NCBI GenBank assembly: GCA_024638355.1
Contig: JAHEKO010000181.1
Location: 1-7,537 of the forward strand
Source: Acidobacteriota bacterium
GTDB taxonomy: Bacteria; Acidobacteriota; Thermoanaerobaculia; Multivoradales; JAHEKO01
Direction: 5' to 3'
Length of the DNA: 7,537 bases
Position numbers and translations under genes: made by a program. The notes under the pieces were generated by a model. That model was not told the origin of the DNA. It made no database searches and worked only from the letters and a program-made list of their open reading frames with translations. This document shows positions 6,220 through 7,537 of the stretch, one piece after another; position 1 is the first letter of the stretch, and each line of letters begins with the position of its first letter.

Positions 6220-7437
6220 TCAGTCCCCGCCGCCGGCCAGCTCGTAGAGCAGCGCCCCCTTCGCCCAGCTGACCTTGGCCGCCTCGCCTTTGGGAGGCAG
6301 CAGCACCCGGTCGGTCTCGAAGGGCAGTCCGAAGCCCTCGGTGAGCAGCGTGACCACGTAGGCGGCGGCGAAGCAGTAGCGGGCGAGGTAGGGGCCCGGA
6401 TCGCCGGCGGAGTGGTCGTCGACCAGCTCTTGCCAGCTGCGGGCGCAGAAGGGCGCCGCGGCGCGCTCGAGCTCGGCGGGCGACAGCCGCTCCTCGAGTC
6501 CGAAGAAGCCGGCGGTGTAGGCGTAGACCGTCGACGCCAGGAAGTCACCGACGGGCGGCGGCTGGTAGACGCCGAGGAGCGAACAGGGCCCGCGGGCACA
6601 TGGCTTGGCCAGGGTCTCTCGGATGACCGCGCGGCACGCGGCGTAGTCGCCGGTGCCGACGTAGCCGCCGGGGATGGGGTAACCGGCGTTGAAGCAGGCC
6701 GGAGAGGCCGTCGCCTCGCGGACGAGATCCTGGCCGAGGCCGAGGTAGCTGTAGGTGTAGAGCAGGTAACGCATGCCGCCCAGCTCGAGGGCCCGGCCGT
6801 GCTCTCGCGGCGGGTGATGGGGCTCGAAGGCGATCTGGGTCGACGCCCCGCCGAGATCGAGCGCGCCGACGGTCGGCAGGGCGCTGCCGATCTCGAGCCG
6901 GCCGAGACCGTAGTTGGCGCCGATCCAGCCGTAGACGCCCTCCTCGGCGCCGCTGATGAGGCGTGCCGAGGTGATCTGGAACGGCGTCGCCGCGAGCCGC
7001 CGCTCGACGGCCGCGAAGATCTCGTCGCGCTGATCGGCCGCCAGGAGCCGGAGGCCGGCGGTGCCGAGCAGATGCAGGCGGGAGCGGCTCCCACCGCCCT
7101 CGGCGAGCAAGGCGGCGGCGCACTCGAGCAGGGGCTCGAGCGACGCCGCGGCCGCCACCGGCCGGCCGCCGTAGGCGCCGAGGCCCGGTCGGACCGAGCC
7201 GCAGCCCGGGCGGTCGCCGATCCGCACCACGTCCACTCGCGGCAGCTCGGCGGTCTCCTCGAAATGCCAGCGGTAGGCGTAGAGCTTGGAAGCGCTGCTC
7301 GAGGCGTCGATCACCAGACCGAGGCCGCGTTCGGCGGGCGCTCCGGTCGGAGGCGCGGTGGCGCATCCGGCCGCTAGCAAGAGAGCCGCCAGGAAGCGCG
7401 CGGTACACGCGAATGTCGACCAGCGAGCCGTGAGCAC
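6220..7437 (-). CDS. GDA1/CD39-family nucleoside triphosphate diphosphohydrolase (apyrase), predicted lipoprotein
   Basis: The 405-residue protein hydrolyses nucleoside tri- and/or diphosphates if it behaves like its family. The apyrase conserved regions are visible: ACR1 IDASSSASKLYAYRW (43-57), ACR2 LGTAGLRLL (124-132), ACR3 ISGAEEGVYGWIGANY (161-176) with the catalytic Glu at E166, ACR4 GALDLGGASTQIAFEP (191-206), and ACR5 with W391 in KVSWAKGALL. The segment CSLLGVYQPPPVGDF is also typical. In ACR1 the usual Gly of DAGSS is Ser (D44-A-S46). The N-terminus is a basic, hydrophobic leader ending LLAAGC, so C25 is a probable lipidation site; Ala at +2 suggests outer-membrane sorting under the usual Asp rule, exposing the enzyme to the periplasm or outside. 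The start is GTG at 7437; an in-frame TAG lies upstream and no ATG is available. No good ribosome-binding site precedes it. Secreted bacterial members are known from Legionella. Confidence 0.92.
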   Translation of the reverse strand: MLTARWSTFACTARFLAALLLAAGCATAPPTGAPAERGLGLVIDASSSASKLYAYRWHFEETAELPRVDVVRIGDRPGCGSVRPGLGAYGGRPVAAAASLEPLLECAAALLAEGGGSRSRLHLLGTAGLRLLAADQRDEIFAAVERRLAATPFQITSARLISGAEEGVYGWIGANYGLGRLEIGSALPTVGALDLGGASTQIAFEPHHPPREHGRALELGGMRYLLYTYSYLGLGQDLVREATASPACFNAGYPIPGGYVGTGDYAACRAVIRETLAKPCARGPCSLLGVYQPPPVGDFLASTVYAYTAGFFGLEERLSPAELERAAAPFCARSWQELVDDHSAGDPGPYLARYCFAAAYVVTLLTEGFGLPFETDRVLLPPKGEAAKVSWAKGALLYELAGGGD

Positions 7438-7537
7438 GGTCGGTCGAGAATACCGATTCCGCAGCCGCCTTGCTGCCTCCAGGCGCTGCTAGCATCGTCG
7501 AGTTGCCGCCGGGAATGCGACGCACCCGTCGACTCTT
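7438..7537. other. Right-edge region upstream of the NTPDase gene
   Basis: These 100 bp carry no complete gene. On the plus strand an ATG at 7515 opens a frame (MRRTRRL...) that runs off the window and could be the start of a divergent gene, but 23 bp is too short to judge. A minus-strand frame starting at 7525 overlaps the NTPDase gene and looks like a shadow. Confidence 0.3.
7447..7452 (-). promoter_or_regulatory. Possible -10 box (TATTCT) for the NTPDase gene
   Basis: The minus strand reads TATTCT, four of six bases of a sigma-70 type -10 box, ending 9 nt before the GTG start. Transcription from it would begin around 7440, giving a nearly leaderless mRNA, which would fit the missing ribosome-binding site. 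No good -35 element is seen at 16-18 bp, so this is weak. Confidence 0.2.

Noticed and set aside
5063..6247. Plus-strand frame of 394 codons inside the glycosyltransferase gene
   Set aside because: Arg-rich shadow in another frame; the real frame has membrane helices and family motifs.
5634..7094. Minus-strand frame of 486 codons spanning two genes
   Set aside because: It crosses the convergent gene boundary, is Ser/Arg/Pro-rich with no domain, and overlaps both the glycosyltransferase and the NTPDase.

Overview
The window is GC-rich DNA packed with genes. It fits a bacterium of the phylum Acidobacteriota, possibly a Thermoanaerobaculia-like lineage. This is inferred from two exported proteins of the VWFA-related type (the TIGR03436-like group expanded in Acidobacteriota), a beta-module typical of those proteins, and the high GC. 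No rRNA or other taxonomic marker is present, so the placement is tentative.

Left part (1-4620, minus strand): three consecutive genes form a very tight operon. In transcription order they are a VWFA-related exported protein whose metal site has decayed (4620-2926), an exported beta-module plus TPR protein (2923-902), and a second exported VWA protein with an intact MIDAS metal site that runs off the left edge (905-1). The first junction has a 2-nt gap and carries a perfect 8-bp mRNA hairpin over the stop codon, the ribosome-binding site and the first base of the next start. The second junction is a 4-nt CTGA overlap in which CTG appears to be the start codon, preceded by a perfect AGGAGG. 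All three proteins begin with a Sec-type signal sequence. Their products are therefore probably made in a coupled way and meet outside the cytoplasm. The function of this trio is unknown, and it is the best candidate here for an undescribed system.

Middle (4621-4685): a 65-bp divergent intergenic region with an operator-like inverted repeat separates the operon from a plus-strand gene (4686-6194). That gene encodes a multi-spanning glycosyltransferase of the PMT/ArnT-like (GT-C) type, expected to transfer a lipid-linked sugar on the periplasmic side of the membrane.

Right part (6220-7437, minus strand): a convergent gene encodes a GDA1/CD39-family nucleoside triphosphate diphosphohydrolase (apyrase) with a lipoprotein-type signal. 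Most family motifs are clear, but the phosphate-binding loop is altered. This family is much better known in eukaryotes than in bacteria.

All four minus-strand genes appear to use non-ATG starts (TTG, GTG, CTG, GTG). No RNA genes, insertion sequences or CRISPR arrays were seen. The many other long open frames are shadows caused by the high GC.
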